This document shows, piece after piece, positions 33,801 to 44,620 of a DNA stretch of 64,000 bases (positions are counted from its first letter, which is position 1; each line of letters opens with the position of its first letter). Both the position numbers and the translations under genes were made by a program. Source of the DNA: Beroe forskalii (lineage: Eukaryota; Ctenophora; Nuda; Beroida; Beroidae); assembly GCA_011033025.1 (NCBI GenBank), contig WFMF01000030.1, forward strand, positions 682,001 through 746,000. The letters are read 5' to 3'. The notes below the pieces were generated by a model. The model did no database searches, was not told the origin of the DNA, and saw only the letters and a program-made list of their open reading frames with translations.

Positions 33801-36800
33801 ATGTGCTGCATTCCGGAGTAGTCATGGGAAAAGATCTCAGAGATCATTCGTCTAACCAGCTGCCAGCTGAATGATTTAGTGCTCAGTAATCTGCCATAAT
33901 ATGCCTCCAACGTTTCGATGTGGTCGTTCTTGTTTGGAATGCCAACAAATAGAGGATTTTCACTTCCATGATAGATTCCATTGACAAAATAATCCTCTAG
34001 AATGCTGACCATTGGCAGCAGAGAAACAATAAATGCAACAACAATAATGGAAATTGCTTTGAGGCACATTCGTTTAAAGTCATTTGCTGATGCAGGCAAT
34101 GGAACGTAGATTCTCCTAGATATTGTTTTAGCCCTCACAATACTAAGCAATGTAACAGAGAGAAGAGACACTAGCTGCCCAACTGAACTCAGAACCCCAA
34201 CCATGGAGCATGTAGTACTGGTCAACCATTCCCGTTGCTTCCTGCAGTAAGACTCTCTATAGAATGTATTGTATATTGATATCAATAGGATGTACAGACC
34301 TACCAAGATATCTCCAATGCTCACCAGCAGAAGTAAAACTTGATTCACCAAACTGTCGAGAGTCTTAGACTTGAATATTGAGATCATTGTAGTGGGAATA
34401 GTTGCTAGGTTCAAGTTGAAGGCCAGGATACCTAAAATCCATGCCAGAACTGTGATAGAAAGATTGCCTATCATTTCCCGATTACAGTCGTCATTGCACT
34501 CATCTGATAAATCAATGCAGTCAATCTCACCATCACAAACTTTGGAGAGAGGTATAAAATCCTTATTAGTTTGGCATTGGAAGTGGTTGGTACAGTTCAT
34601 CTCGTCTGATTCATCCCCACAGTCATCTACAAGATTGCAAACTTTCTCAAATTCTACGCACCTGCCGTTTTTGCAAGGAAAGATGTCATTGCTAAAGCTT
34701 CCATCTGAATCATGCCTCCACAAGAAGGTCAGATGGCCACTGTCTGAAAGACTATAAACCCTGTCTTTGAACATTCCATGGCAAGAATCATAGCTCAAAG
34801 GACCCTGCAGAATACACGCAGATTCAGCACATTTATCAAGACAGCTGAGGTATACATAAGAAGCACCATAAAAGTGATCACAGTTGGCTTTCCATGAAGA
34901 TTCTTCAGGCAGCATAAGCTGCTGATAAGAAACTCTCCCAAAAGCCTGGTTGTTCGGATGAAAAAATTCAGTTTTGGCGCAGCTACCTTCAATGAAATTA
35001 TTCAAACTTTCTAATCCAGTCAAGCAATGAACGAGTACCGCAACATTTCCCTTCATCTGCCAGGACGTAAATATGCCTTTTAGTTTGCGTGATTTCTGAC
35101 AGACAGCGTTTTCATTTCCACAGGAATCAATCCCATCACACAAATCGGAGAACAAAACAAATCCCGTGTGGCACAGATACACCTCGTCACAGGAGGACTC
35201 GTTGCCATACTTGGAGTATCTGAAAGTAGTCCGGGTCCCACACGTGGGCCACTCTCCCAACTCATCCTCTGCCCCCAAACAGTCCACAACGCCATCCCTG
35301 ATCCACCCCAGTGGAATGCCCAGCTCGCCTCCAGTTTTAGGTGTCATGTATCTTCTCTGGCAGCCAGTTTTCGTTATTTCACTGCATGACATCTCATCGG
35401 ATTCGTCTGAGCAGTCCGCTATCCCATCACAGAGCTGGTGCTTGTGTACGGTGCAAGAGATGGACAACTCCCGACACTCTATATCCAACTTATCGTCACA
35501 AAACGCTTCTTTCTTATCCTTCAAGTTGGGATTGCACACCACTTGTTTAGAAACAGTTGTTGGGTATCCGTTCATGTCGCAAGTAAAGGCAACCCTGGAA
35601 GCGTCACCGCAGTTAGTTTGGTCAAAGAATCCTCTACATATCGACCTGTAGATCGTCTTGTGGTAGTTTCCGAATCGTGGTAGGGTATATCCAATCGGGC
35701 CACATCGTGAAAAATTAAAGATTGGAACCACAGCCCCATCCACCAGATCAGACCTGCAGTAGCCAGTAACATTTCCCGTGGAACAGATGTCATTGTGAGA
35801 GCCGTCGACACAAGACACGTGAAAGTCCTTCACACAATTAGTGTTTTGGGCTAAGAGAATTTGTCCATTGTTACAGACCAAACCATATGTGTAGCCATTG
35901 CAGAATAACTCAAAATCATCGGAACTTTTCGGATAAAAGATTTTGAATGTCTCCCAGGTTGTTCGAATTCCATCGCACAGCAAGGTCTCATTGCTCTTGC
36001 AATTATCATTGTGGGCACTTTTAAAGTTGTAACATTTATCCAGTGCACTATCAGCATGGCAACCGATCTGGTCAAAGCTCGGGACTACTTCTATTCTTCC
36101 ACTCGCATTGCAGAGATACCCACACACAGAATCAATGATGTGACTGTACCTCAGACCACTGGCTAACCCACAGGACTGGTACACCTTAGCATCGTTGGGA
36201 CATATTCTGCTCACAGTAATCACTGGTTGTCGGTTGATAAATTTCATTCTCGTTCGGTAAGTGTCGTTGGTATTGGCACATTTGAAATGGCTAACCTTAC
36301 CTCCAGCAGGGCGGTCATAACACACGTGTTTCATGAACTTATTATAAACTTCAATTCTGCAACTCCCTGGAAAATGAAGAATGTGTTGCTTTGATTAATT
36401 GACCTCAATTGATCAATCAATTTTTTAGCTGCACTTTAATCACACTATTTCTTACTGAATACAAACAAAATTAACTGAATTGATTTCGAGAAGTCTCGGC
36501 AAAACTCTACAACTTACCGGTGATTTTGGTGTCAGTACTTGGTAGAAGTGCAAGGAATGTGATCAGAGCCACCAAAAACATGTTACGCTGATTAATTTAT
36601 TCGATAATTTCAATTAATTATATGGCTTTTTTGTAAAACAAACATGTGGCCACAAAAACGAAATCTTAGCTGTCAGGTATTTGATAAAGGTCAGGGAATC
36701 TGTTATTCGAAATTTATCCAGCAATAAGATCTGAGTGCAAAGATACGAATTATAGTAGTCGATGATAAGGTGCTTGCTGAGGGCACTTGCGCGAGAGTAA

Positions 36801-39800
36801 AATTCTATTCCCCAATGCATTATCAACAGGAAGATAAGTATGGTAATTCGGGAGGGTGCACCAGCTTTTATAAAAATTGTTACAAAAGGCACCTTTGCAA
36901 TGGTTGCAACAAATGACCAAGATAGCATTATATTTTGTTAGATATCATTATTGTTTCATTAAGAACATGCTTTACTTTCAGCAAATTATTCATATTTTGC
37001 GTGAGGAAAGGTGCCTTTGTTATATAGCAAGATATTTTTGTTGCTACAAAATAATAAATCATTTATATATTACAGTATTTCGAAATCAAATATAGTGTGA
37101 TCTGAAGACGCAATTCTCACTTGATCTATTTTCATTGTCGGTTTAATTGTCCTGTACACAAAGACGTAAAAATTGCCAATCAAATTCACGACTATGAAGC
37201 TTCTTTCATTTTGTTATAAATATCAAACGTTATAAATATGAATTATACAGCGGGCACCAAATTCATAAATTATGTTTCAATTCATGACTAATTAGTAGGG
37301 GATGGAGAATGGTTTCAATCATAAACTCGGATTTGATTGATTGAAAACTCTCCGGGCTCGCCACAGAAGAATTCTGAATATTATGATATAATGAAATTGA
37401 GAAAATAAAGATGGAATTAAAGAAAATTTCTATGCCCTGAGTCACTCCTGAAACCCACAGGAACTCAAAATTATACCTTTTTTGTTTTTCGAAGAAAAAA
37501 ATAGACAAAAAATTATGTCGGCCACCCTCAAACTTACGTTGTGAATCGTATACGTACAAAGCTTGAGGCAAATCCATATGATTCCTTTAGGGGCTATGCT
37601 GAAGCAGGGTCTGTTGAAGAGCATCCAATCCACGGGTATATCAGACCTGAAGTTATGTGGACGGCTCTACCTGGCGCTGGGGAAACTCTCCAAGAGATGT
37701 CCTGATCTGTTCTCTTCTGACGTGTATCTCTTGTCTCTCCTCTTCTCCATGCTGGAACAGGTTTTCAGCTGTTCATAGTATTTAGAAAAAAATAGTATGT
37801 TTTAGCTGTTTATATTTGTCTAATAAGCATACATGATTCACACCTTTTCAGTTAATTTCAAATTACCAATATACTCTGCCAATAATTCTGACCATGATTA
37901 CCATGATTAAGACTTATTACCTCCTCTTCATTACCAAAATACCAATAAACTGCTAATAATTCTGACCATGATATTAAAACTTATCACCTCCTCGCCAGGA
38001 AAACCGGGACCTGATAACGGATCTGAAAGAAGGGCTATTCCTCATGACTGACGCCTACAAGGCAGTCCTGGGTACAGAAGATGAGGCTAAGTTGGAGGAG
38101 CTGCTCCTTAAGTACATCAACAAGGCTGAAGCCTCCCCCTGCACCGCTGTCGCTCTTAGGTTACCTGAGCTGCATTTAAAACATTGAATTATACGAATAT
38201 CATTAGCTCGAGGTAATGTCCAATGTCAATTATCCGGAGTCAAATAAATTAGATATCCAGCCAGGTAATGTCATGTATCCAGTCAATTCCATATAATCTG
38301 GTAAACTGTAAATCAGATCTACTGAAACCTTCAACTCAACTCCAGACCCATTTAAAGGAAGGGCTGATCATTTGCTTCCTGAACTAAGTACTTAGGTATT
38401 AGGTAAGAATTTGTCTTGGTAAAGGCATTTCCTAATGCTCTAATACCTTGAGATTTGAACAGCATAACAGAGGTTAAACCCAGGTTTTCTAACATCCTAC
38501 ACCCCACTTCCCATCTTCCCTCCCGTTACCTGTGTCTCCTCGCCCTCGGGTCTGGTGACCCTGAAGTCGTGGAGGAAGCCAAGGCAGGACTCAGAGGATC
38601 AGAACACGACAAATTACCCGGTATGTGGAGAATGTGCGATGAAACGTCTTCAAAAAGCCGCTTAAAACTATTAAAATGAGATTGTTTCTGCCCTCTTGAC
38701 TCCTTGATTTGTTTATAAATATAGTTATCAGTTTTATTGAAACCCTTGCTCCATAATGTGGTATGCGATATTTTGCTAATCTGGTTGAACTTTTACCACA
38801 CTGAACAGTTTTCAAAGTCAGAAGATATTACCTAATCCCATTTACTTTACAGAATTCGAAGCAGCAGTTCAGTACATAGGAAAGTGCACCGAAGAACGAC
38901 TTAACACGCCCTCCCACTGCTACATTGTGGGAACTCAACGACTCCCATACATACCTCTAGTATACACAGAGGTAAGGGTCTTGTGTATGTTGTATAATAT
39001 AGTGTGTCTCAGTGTAGTGTGTCTTCTATTTGCTGTATAGCGTATGCAATGAAGTAGTGATATCCAATAATCGGTTCCAATCCAATATCCATAAAGAATG
39101 GATGATACTCTACCATGAATGAGGAAACCGTCCATTGTCGGCATTCCAATCATTCCTGATTTCTACCTCCTATCACAGGTTCTGAAGTTTATCAGAGAGT
39201 GTTTGGATGTTGGCTTACCTGAACATGTCGTCATAGAAAGTGAGAGGTGCAAGTTCATGAAGGATCTCCTGACAAATCAACCAGGTAGGTCGGTGTAGTT
39301 CCAGGCATGGTGCAGATAATGGAGAGGGGCATTTCAGGCCATTGGAACGTCCTGTCAAATCCAAGACGGGTTAAGTCAAATATTTTCACTTTCCAATTTT
39401 TTCGGATTATTCTGAAAATAACATTGGATTTTACATGAATTTGGGCTTGGCAGAAATCGGACCAAATCGCAGAAATTGTAAAAATGTTTAGAGAGAATTA
39501 CAAAGATAGAGGTCAATCACAAAATTCATAGAATTGATCACATGAAAGTTGTCATAAATACGAAACAACCAGATTGTAAATATGAAAAGAACTTGCAAAT
39601 TAAAGTGCGCGCGCAATGTTGTAATTTGCCTTTTATTTCATAGAATTTTCATAGAATTTTCGTTGAAATTTGCGCCTTCTTTCGGCAGATCCTTCGATCT
39701 ATCCATGTGCATACCGTAACGACCGTTCCATAAAGAGTTTTGCATATTCTTCACAACTTTCCAACCTCAGAGAGTGTTATCCGGCAGTATAAGAGCTTGC

Positions 39801-42800
39801 TAATGACAGCACTGGTACCAGCTGCACCTGCCACTCTACAGGCACTAGCCATGGAGCACTTAGTTCAGGTAGACTTTCTGAATACTGATAATATTATGAT
39901 CTTACTGATAATATGATCCATTAGGAGTTAGAACCACTACAAGCGGGCGCGAAGGCAGAATTTTCACATGCGATCCACTTGTAGGGGTCCTAATTCCGAG
40001 CCTGATATAGCTTCATAGAATTTCAATAAGCTTCTTCTCGATATTCCTCGATATCACCAGGATTTCAGTCAGCAGAACTCGAAATATTACGTATTTTTGC
40101 CTTTGATAGTTCGATAGGCCATCATTCACGTTTTCATACTTTATAAACCCCTTCTAAGTCACCAACGAGAACTTTTCATTACTTTTCCTGGCATTTTATA
40201 ACACCTTTCCTCACCTCCCCACATTTTAACCCCAATCCCTCACTTCCCCGCATTTTGTAACCCCAATCTCCCACTTCTTCCATATTTCGTAACCACCCAT
40301 CCTCCCTCCCCCCACCCATTTAACCCATCCCCCGCCTCCCACAATTTGCACCCTTCCCCCGCACCTCCCCATATTTCACCCCCCCCTCCTCAGCTAAGTG
40401 CCTCGCTGCCGTCCACGCTCACTGACATTACCTACGGGTGGTGTGAAGTGTTCCTGACCTCTCCACACCTTGATCTGAGGGTTCACACGGCTGCTCTCCT
40501 TGGAATTGTGGCGTACACAGTCCACGAAAGACCGAGCACTTCGGAAGGGAACGAGACACAAGGGACTGAGAACGGGCTTCAGAAAGCAGAGATACGAAGT
40601 GTTGCCGGGGTGGAGCAAGTTGATGGATGGGTGGATAGACTTCTCAAGAAGCTCACTGATAAGGTATGTCTTGCTAACACATCGTCAAAAATAGTTTGAA
40701 ATATTGAAATACCCAAACTCTTATAAGAAAACTTGTGAGTCAATGACCAGTCGGCCGATGCACTTGCTTCCCCCAAAATACATCCTATACAAATTGCTTT
40801 CACACATCCCTAGCAATGTTCAGTGTTCGTGATTTTAGGTGATTATCGCGAAGCCATCTCTATTTATTTTCTACAGTGACATCTAACCATTTGGTACCTG
40901 AAATGATAACCATATCAATTATCGATATCGTAGAATATGTCATGTTTTTGGTTTAAAAGCTTTGATATGTTTGACGTTTTTCTCAAATTATGCGAGAACT
41001 CCTTGAAGTTTGACAACTTTTGTAGTGCCTCCAATTAAGATTGATCACTGAACAGACACCTTGATTTCGCAATCAGCACATCAAATTTGGCTTATCACAT
41101 CCCAAAATTCAGTTTCCATGACAATGCCCATGACAATCCTCGCGCGATAAGCCGTCGCGTGACACCCCACGTGACCACGTGACTTTGTCACGTGACCCAC
41201 CGCGCGTCCCCCTTATAAAGCCCTGCTCCTCGCTCTTTACCACCACTTATCGCTCTAGTAAAACATTTCTCTCTGTGACTCATCTCTCACTCTCTCTTCT
41301 AACATGGCTGACTGTGAAGAAGTTCCCGTTGTGGAGGAGGCACCCGCCGCAGAGGAGGAAGCAGCTGCTGAGACGCCTGCGGAGGAAGCAGCACCAGCAG
41401 AGGAGGAGGCTTCATAACATGGTGTGGGGGAAGAGGTTTCATATAATCAGAGGGATGAAGAATCGGATCCTGGGATAAGATATACTGAGGCGTGTTCCTG
41501 ATGGAAGATACCTACTGGATCGTGTTCTCACGAGATACGTGGTGATGTCTTCTGTCTGTTTGGGGGAGATGGGTCCTATCCCCGGCTACTGCTGCTGCTC
41601 ATTCTTGATCTTGGCTACTGTCCTGGTTTACTGTCCTTAGCTACTGTCCTTGGCTACTGTCCTTGGCTACTGTCACTGGTGGTTCCTATAATGGCTCCTG
41701 TCCGGGGTATTACAGTATTACTTGGTTCCTGCCTACTTGGTTCCTGCTTGCTTTGTTCCTGCTTACCGAAAGAGACGACCCTCAGTGTTACTGCAGCTTC
41801 ACTAAATTCACGAATTTAGGCCTGTCCTTTACAACATAGTTTCTCTGGTTCCTGTTGGGTTTGCTGGTGGTCCTTATTTGCCACAACAAGACTTTTGACA
41901 CTGTAAAACTTCCTATAATGGCCAAAGGTCACAGAAAAGGGACTGGTTATTTTTATTTTTATGATATGGATATAGTGTGTTTAATAAGAATTGTTTGTTA
42001 TTTACTGTTTTGTGTGTTTTGTACCATTATGCATTGAATTGATTTTAAATCAAGAAAAATTTTAAACTGTTTCTTTATTTGTTTTCCACTGAACAAGAAT
42101 TATCGACATCAAGAAAATATGGGGTGGTTAAACTCATCGGGATAACGTTTGAGGTTTGAAGTTAAGCCCCAACTTACACAATCTAGGCTTCGCCTCGGTC
42201 ATAAAGGTAGTTGAGCAAGGGTACGATCAAAAGGGGTTTAACCATATCTTCCGAGTGTCTTGGTTGTCTTAGCAACCAACTGATATCGTTTCTGTAGCAA
42301 CACTTACCTTCAGAGCGCTAAATTCGAGGAAAAAGACGGTGCATTGCTCGCAGCGGGGTATGTTGCTTCCTGTGCCTCACCTGAGATGGCTGGCAAGGTT
42401 ATCACAGAGGTGATCAGATTCCTCGACACGGATCACATCGCGGGTAAATAATAATTGGGTATGAGTAATGTCACTGCCATTGGGTAGGCCACTTCGGCAC
42501 TTTGCCACTTTGCCCTCCGTTGGGAAAGTATGAACTCTGATGGATGTGGGAATGGGGTTCTGAGACAGCGCTGAGGGCTGCTGGTTGAATTCGAGGGAAT
42601 GAAAATCAGATGTTGGTTTGGACGTTCGTTTCCTTATAAGTTTATGATTTAAATTGTCGCCAAATTCTTCCACTGCCCTTCTCCTCAGGAGTGTGTGGAA
42701 GCATTACGAACTGCTGCTACTCTTTGGATGTAGTGCCACTCATTGGACTGGATGCAGCTCAGAGACTCCACCAACAACTCATCTCGTGGGTAGAATGTGT

Positions 42801-44620
42801 AGCTAGTGCGGCACTATAGTGTGGTTTAGTGTCTTTACCTTGCCAGCCCTTATCTAACCACCAGCACCTCATCACGTGGGTAGTCCGTGTAGTGCCTTTA
42901 CCAGCCCTTACTTAACCGGTCATAGAAATTATCATCACTTTTTTGTCCAAAGGGCCGGTTTTTCATGGTATTAGTCCCACTGGGACACCTGTGTCCCAGT
43001 CGATATTTCTTGGATGCTTGGATACTGCCCCGTATTTTATGGCATTTCAGAGAAAGAAATCCCTGATCTGGTAGTCGCATTTGAATTAATTCGGTTTTTC
43101 ATCAAGAAATCTGAAATTAGCAACAGCGTTGGTTATCCCCAAAATGAAGTGCTGTTTAAAGCACTGCAGTTAGGGTTAGAGGATAATCTCTCTAGCGTAA
43201 CAAGATCATTACGTTAAGATTAAATACCGCGGCTAGTGCAATATGCACCCACAATCCCCGCCAAGCGGCAACTTTTCATGCCTTCCCCGGGACCCTCCTG
43301 GACGCACAGTTATAGTTTAATCTTTTAATGGATTGTCTAGCCTCCTATTGTGATTCCTGAGGGCGCCTCCCCGGACATTGACTGTCATGAATCATGATCC
43401 CTTAGGTGAGTGGCGGCCTCTTCCCTCTGCAGACTAATGTTACCGTTTACCAAAATAATACTGTAGTAGGTAAATATACTGCGATGTTGAGTTGTGAGAA
43501 TTGTGCTGACGTGTGATCAGTTATTGAGTAGTAAATTGTGCTTTCTTTGGCAAGAACCGGTTAATGTCATGGTGGCAGAACTCCCCTGAAAGTTACCATT
43601 CCCATGATGGGTTTTTGCTCAGTGAGAGTTGGCTTAAATACCTAAATAGAAAACTTTTAAATTCCCAAATGTGACTGGCAGGATCATGCGAGATTTCGCG
43701 CGGTGAGCGAGACCGCTTAAATGCTTCTGCAAGATTTGATTATTTTACCGCTAACGTAATCATGTCATAAAATTCCCATGATTGAGACGCCGTTGGCCGC
43801 CAAACTACTTTGGCTTCTCAATATTAGCTGCTGGTTATATGCCTTGACCCCTGAAACGAAATGCTTTCAAATCAAAATCTCTCAATTTATTCCCTAACTC
43901 GATTGGAAATTTACCAGGGTGTTTAAAGAGCATATTTACTGTTGCATGAACACCATTTGAGCACTTGGTTTATTCAGAGTTATGGGTTATCTTATATCTA
44001 TAGCTAAATTAGCGGAAACTTAAAAGATCTAAACTATCGGTGTTTAAATTATGATCCCAAATTCCCAGGCTGGTATCCCAGTGTAAAGAACAGAAGACTC
44101 TTATCCCAAAAGCCCAGTCTGTTATCCTAGTGTAAAGAACAGAAGACTCTGACAGTCTGACACCAAATTCTCAGGCTGGTATCCCAGTGTAAGGAACAGA
44201 AGACTCTGATCTCCCTGACATCAGCGCTAGGAGCCCTCCATCTTCACCCCTCATCATTGAGGGTTGACCAAGCTCTCAGCACCCTCTTTGGGACTTCCAA
44301 ACGGAACCTTCTAGAACTTAACTTTGCTGTCGGTTAGCTATCACTCAAAGCAATGAACTGTGCAGTGTGCAAGTGATCTCATCTTCTTGCAACCATATTA
44401 TTTTGTTCCAATTGACGTTCGATGTTATTAACCTGCTGTTAATGTTGGCAGTGTCAGACTTGATTTTACTTCCTGGTCATTTGTTAGGAAGGATAAAGTA
44501 ACCATTCCCAGGTAAGACACTGGCAGTGCTATCCTCGGGTCCAGGGTCCCGGCCTACAATTCCAGACATGTTGGTTAACTTGGTGCAGACTAACCCCACC
44601 CACGAGAATACCTTCACTCA
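24811..44620 (+). CDS. ECPAS: ECM29/ECPAS-like proteasome adaptor, N-terminal half
   Basis: Nineteen exons: 24811-24935, 25128-25244, 27526-27663, 30649-30737, 31310-31461, 31872-31991, 32214-32327, 32587-32701, 37591-37760, 37999-38159, 38484-38620, 38853-38971, 39179-39284, 39771-39868, 40394-40663, 42314-42443, 42689-42789, 44200-44332 and 44527-44620 (about 830 residues). All junctions agree in phase except 25244 to 27526. The order of motifs follows ECM29, a HEAT-like repeat protein that tethers the 26S proteasome: IERVFLRLL, GHVNKRLLHRP, LYVKKAYERL, LRLKMKLVPML, ANLFPLNVQVVFGGLFG, LALGKLSKRCPDLFSSDV, LPSRYLCLLALG, TPSHCYIVGTQRLPYIP and LLAAGYVASC. The first exon and roughly the C-terminal half are not found. 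Introns hold four other genes and several repeats. The start codon was not found. Confidence 0.85.
25229..25244 (+). repeat. 16 bp direct repeat flanking the hydrolase-bearing intron
   Basis: CACCTCCTTCTCTGTG ends ECM29 exon 2 here and recurs at 27528-27543 at the start of ECM29 exon 3. Both copies encode TSFSV in the ECM29 frame. The intervening ~2.28 kb contains the intronless hydrolase gene. Confidence 0.85.
25699..26904 (+). CDS. ABHD1/2/3-like alpha/beta hydrolase with cysteine nucleophile
   Basis: This intronless frame from ATG at 25699 encodes 401 residues, the usual length of ABHD1/2/3-type (YheT-like) proteins. Visible landmarks are a family-type N-terminal region (YTRHLVDMADGGRVAVDE, about residues 78-95), the nucleophile elbow LAGNCYGANC (Cys at about residue 190), the acid turn MIYSQDDPMC (Asp about 337/338) and GGGHVSH (His about 367). 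Serine is the norm in the elbow (GxSxG); here it is Cys, as in dienelactone hydrolase. ABHD1/2/3 relatives act on lipid esters, but the substrate here is unknown. There is no obvious N-terminal membrane anchor, unlike many ABHD3 proteins. The gene lies wholly inside an ECM29 intron on the same strand. Its lack of introns among intron-rich neighbours suggests a retrocopy. An upstream exon joined at the acceptor CTCGCCAG (25690) cannot be excluded. Confidence 0.75.
   Translation: MWCRAVRRGNIGFDHHPIFTKWAKPLIFGSGDLYRLTVRESLARHIETGPGLLAYNELAASLISKKLDKIHMPRNLTYTRHLVDMADGGRVAVDEITRPDVVPAPGLPSIVYCTTLAATSYTPRSRMWSDFFLRAGFPRVYIVNRRGASKVPQYSAGLTMPLGKYNDLPAVMDYLIAKQPRDQWVLAGNCYGANCVLEYLTQPASDKPQLLGAIVDSFQFDSKKFLKLHYDSKNPYFRMAKAAFLSIFIEEGLNRAANERVDDEISRLVDRSKFRNLDVRSNAAIRTVYEGLLCKMSPDYNIRTQEELLARGYPYYDDDHKNFMRIKKPVAMIYSQDDPMCAFDDQMVGTLTENPNLCLWLFAGGGHVSHTRRVFPYTNFIRNVYLENLALLLRKQAELAG
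27982..28017 (-). repeat. Duplicated GST C-terminal coding sequence after the stop
   Basis: A block of about 33 bp (AAGTACCCAATCCTGATGGT then GATGGAAGGT) that encodes the last GST residues is repeated directly just beyond the stop codon, so the 3' UTR begins with a copy of the C-terminal codons. Confidence 0.75.
28018..29450 (-). CDS. Mu-class-like glutathione S-transferase, N-terminal exon missing
   Basis: Three minus-strand exons join in phase: 29450-29231, 28776-28617 and 28411-28018, about 256 residues, preceded by at least one unlocated first exon. The first visible exon carries a thioredoxin-fold-like N-terminal part (IEYEDLPKVAKMMLRYAGVT). The second has FVHIYDLDGKVTRDFVLCRS LAWIL in the place of the Mu-class glutathione-binding segment. 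The third contains VYADFLAYACLYDLRAFVPR, matching the conserved YVDFLAYD...L...P of Mu GSTs, and ends PPRPSITIRIGYFA. The Mu N-terminal YWDIRG is not seen; the equivalent tyrosine may lie in the missing exon or be lost, so activity is unproven. Acceptor 28777 (CTCCCAG|AT) is chosen because it alone keeps phase. The gene is nested in an ECM29 intron in antisense orientation. Confidence 0.7.
29027..29183. mobile_element. Small inverted-repeat element in GST intron
   Basis: The left end GTCTATAAAATACATAGACA and right end (reverse complement GTCTATAATAAATAGACA) form imperfect terminal inverted repeats, and an inner GGGTCCAT / ATGGACCC stem supports a hairpin. A diverged relative begins near 30803 (CTATAAAATACACGCGGCC). 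Confidence 0.55.
30103..30277. mobile_element. MITE-like element with GCACGAGGCGAAGCCGAG cores
   Basis: The ends CTTAGAGCATGGC and GCCATGCTCTTAG are inverted repeats, followed inward by GCGCTAATA / TATTAGCG. Inside are three hairpin cores of the type GCACGAGGCGAAGCCGAGTGC (here GCACGAGG, GAAGCC, GAGTGC with loop variants). A related core occurs at about 56817-56832. Confidence 0.65.
31441..31871 (+). repeat. Intron built from tandem copies of its own 5' splice site
   Basis: The ECM29 exon end CGCTGCAAG|GTAAGCGAC at 31461 is followed by repeated copies of the 21 bp unit GTGAGCGACACTCGCTGCAAG, then irregular spacings: about 12 CAAG|GTRAGC sites in all. The first six donors (after 31461, 31482, 31503, 31524, 31545, 31566) are exactly 21 bp apart and in frame; each step would add the heptapeptide VSDTRCK before exon 31872, which itself starts VSD. 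An in-frame stop at 31594 closes the series. Next come two ~23 bp repeats holding GTGTAATTCCACATGG / GCGTAATTCCACATGG before the acceptor. Confidence 0.9.
33212..36581 (-). CDS. Class A GPCR with large Cys-rich and LDL-receptor class A ectodomain
   Basis: Two exons (36581-36518 and 36366-33212) join in phase to 1072 residues. Exon 1 encodes a signal peptide (MFLVALITFLALLPSTDT). The ~650-residue ectodomain is Cys-rich and contains LDLa modules: CTVHKHQLCDGIADCSDESD (about 326-345), a weaker one near 415-445, CKNGRCVEFEKVCNLVDDCG (about 586-605) and CQTNKDFIPLSKVCDGEIDC (about 619-638). Seven hydrophobic helices follow (about 655-1012), with NPLIL as the NPxxY equivalent in helix 7 and SIVRA where DRY is expected. 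The layout resembles the snail GRL101 / relaxin-receptor-like group, but I see no leucine-rich repeats. The ligand is unknown. The gene sits antisense in a 4.9 kb ECM29 intron. Confidence 0.8.
36582..37590. other. Upstream flank of the receptor gene, no exon seen
   Basis: AT-rich intron sequence of ECM29 that also contains the presumed promoter side of the minus-strand receptor gene. Short frames are present but none has family features. Confidence 0.4.
41168..41219 (+). promoter_or_regulatory. Compact promoter: three CACGTG E-boxes and a TATA box
   Basis: CACGTG occurs at 41168-41173, 41176-41181 and 41189-41194, followed by TATAAA at 41214-41219. The start codon of a small gene is at 41304, so a start site about 30 bp below the TATA box would leave a ~60 bp leader. 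CACGTG is the core site of MYC/MAX, USF and TFE-type bHLH factors. Confidence 0.65.
41304..41417 (+). CDS. 37-residue acidic Ala/Glu-rich micropeptide
   Basis: ATG at 41304 (context AACATGG) opens a 37-codon frame ending TAA at 41415-41417. The peptide starts MADCEEVPVVEEAPAAEEE and is nearly all Ala, Glu, Pro and Val, with one Cys at position 4 and no Lys or Arg, so it is strongly acidic and probably disordered or helical. It has no signal peptide or membrane segment. I recognise no family. The frame sits about 85 bp below a TATA box and three E-boxes (41168-41219), in an ECM29 intron on the same strand. Downstream sequence (41580-41780) repeats GGCTACTGTCCTT and GGTTCCTGC units, perhaps its 3' UTR. 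It could instead be the first exon of a spliced gene, but no matching downstream exon was found. Confidence 0.5.
   Translation: MADCEEVPVVEEAPAAEEEAAAETPAEEAAPAEEEAS
42686..43672 (+). repeat. ECM29 exon-intron segment duplicated at 13.6 kb
   Basis: This is the resident copy of the ~1 kb duplication (other copy 13588-14575). Its first ~100 bp are the ECM29 exon 42689-42789; the rest is intron. The copies are highly similar, with small indels and a few substitutions. Confidence 0.75.
44058..44207 (+). repeat. Three tandem copies of an ECM29 3' splice site region
   Basis: A ~43 bp unit (GGCTGGTATCCCAGTGTAAAG then AACAG|AAGACTCT) occurs three times, with AACAG|AAG acceptor sites ending at 44093, 44142 and 44199. 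Only the last leads into an open ECM29 exon; the first two are followed by in-frame stops. Confidence 0.8.
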
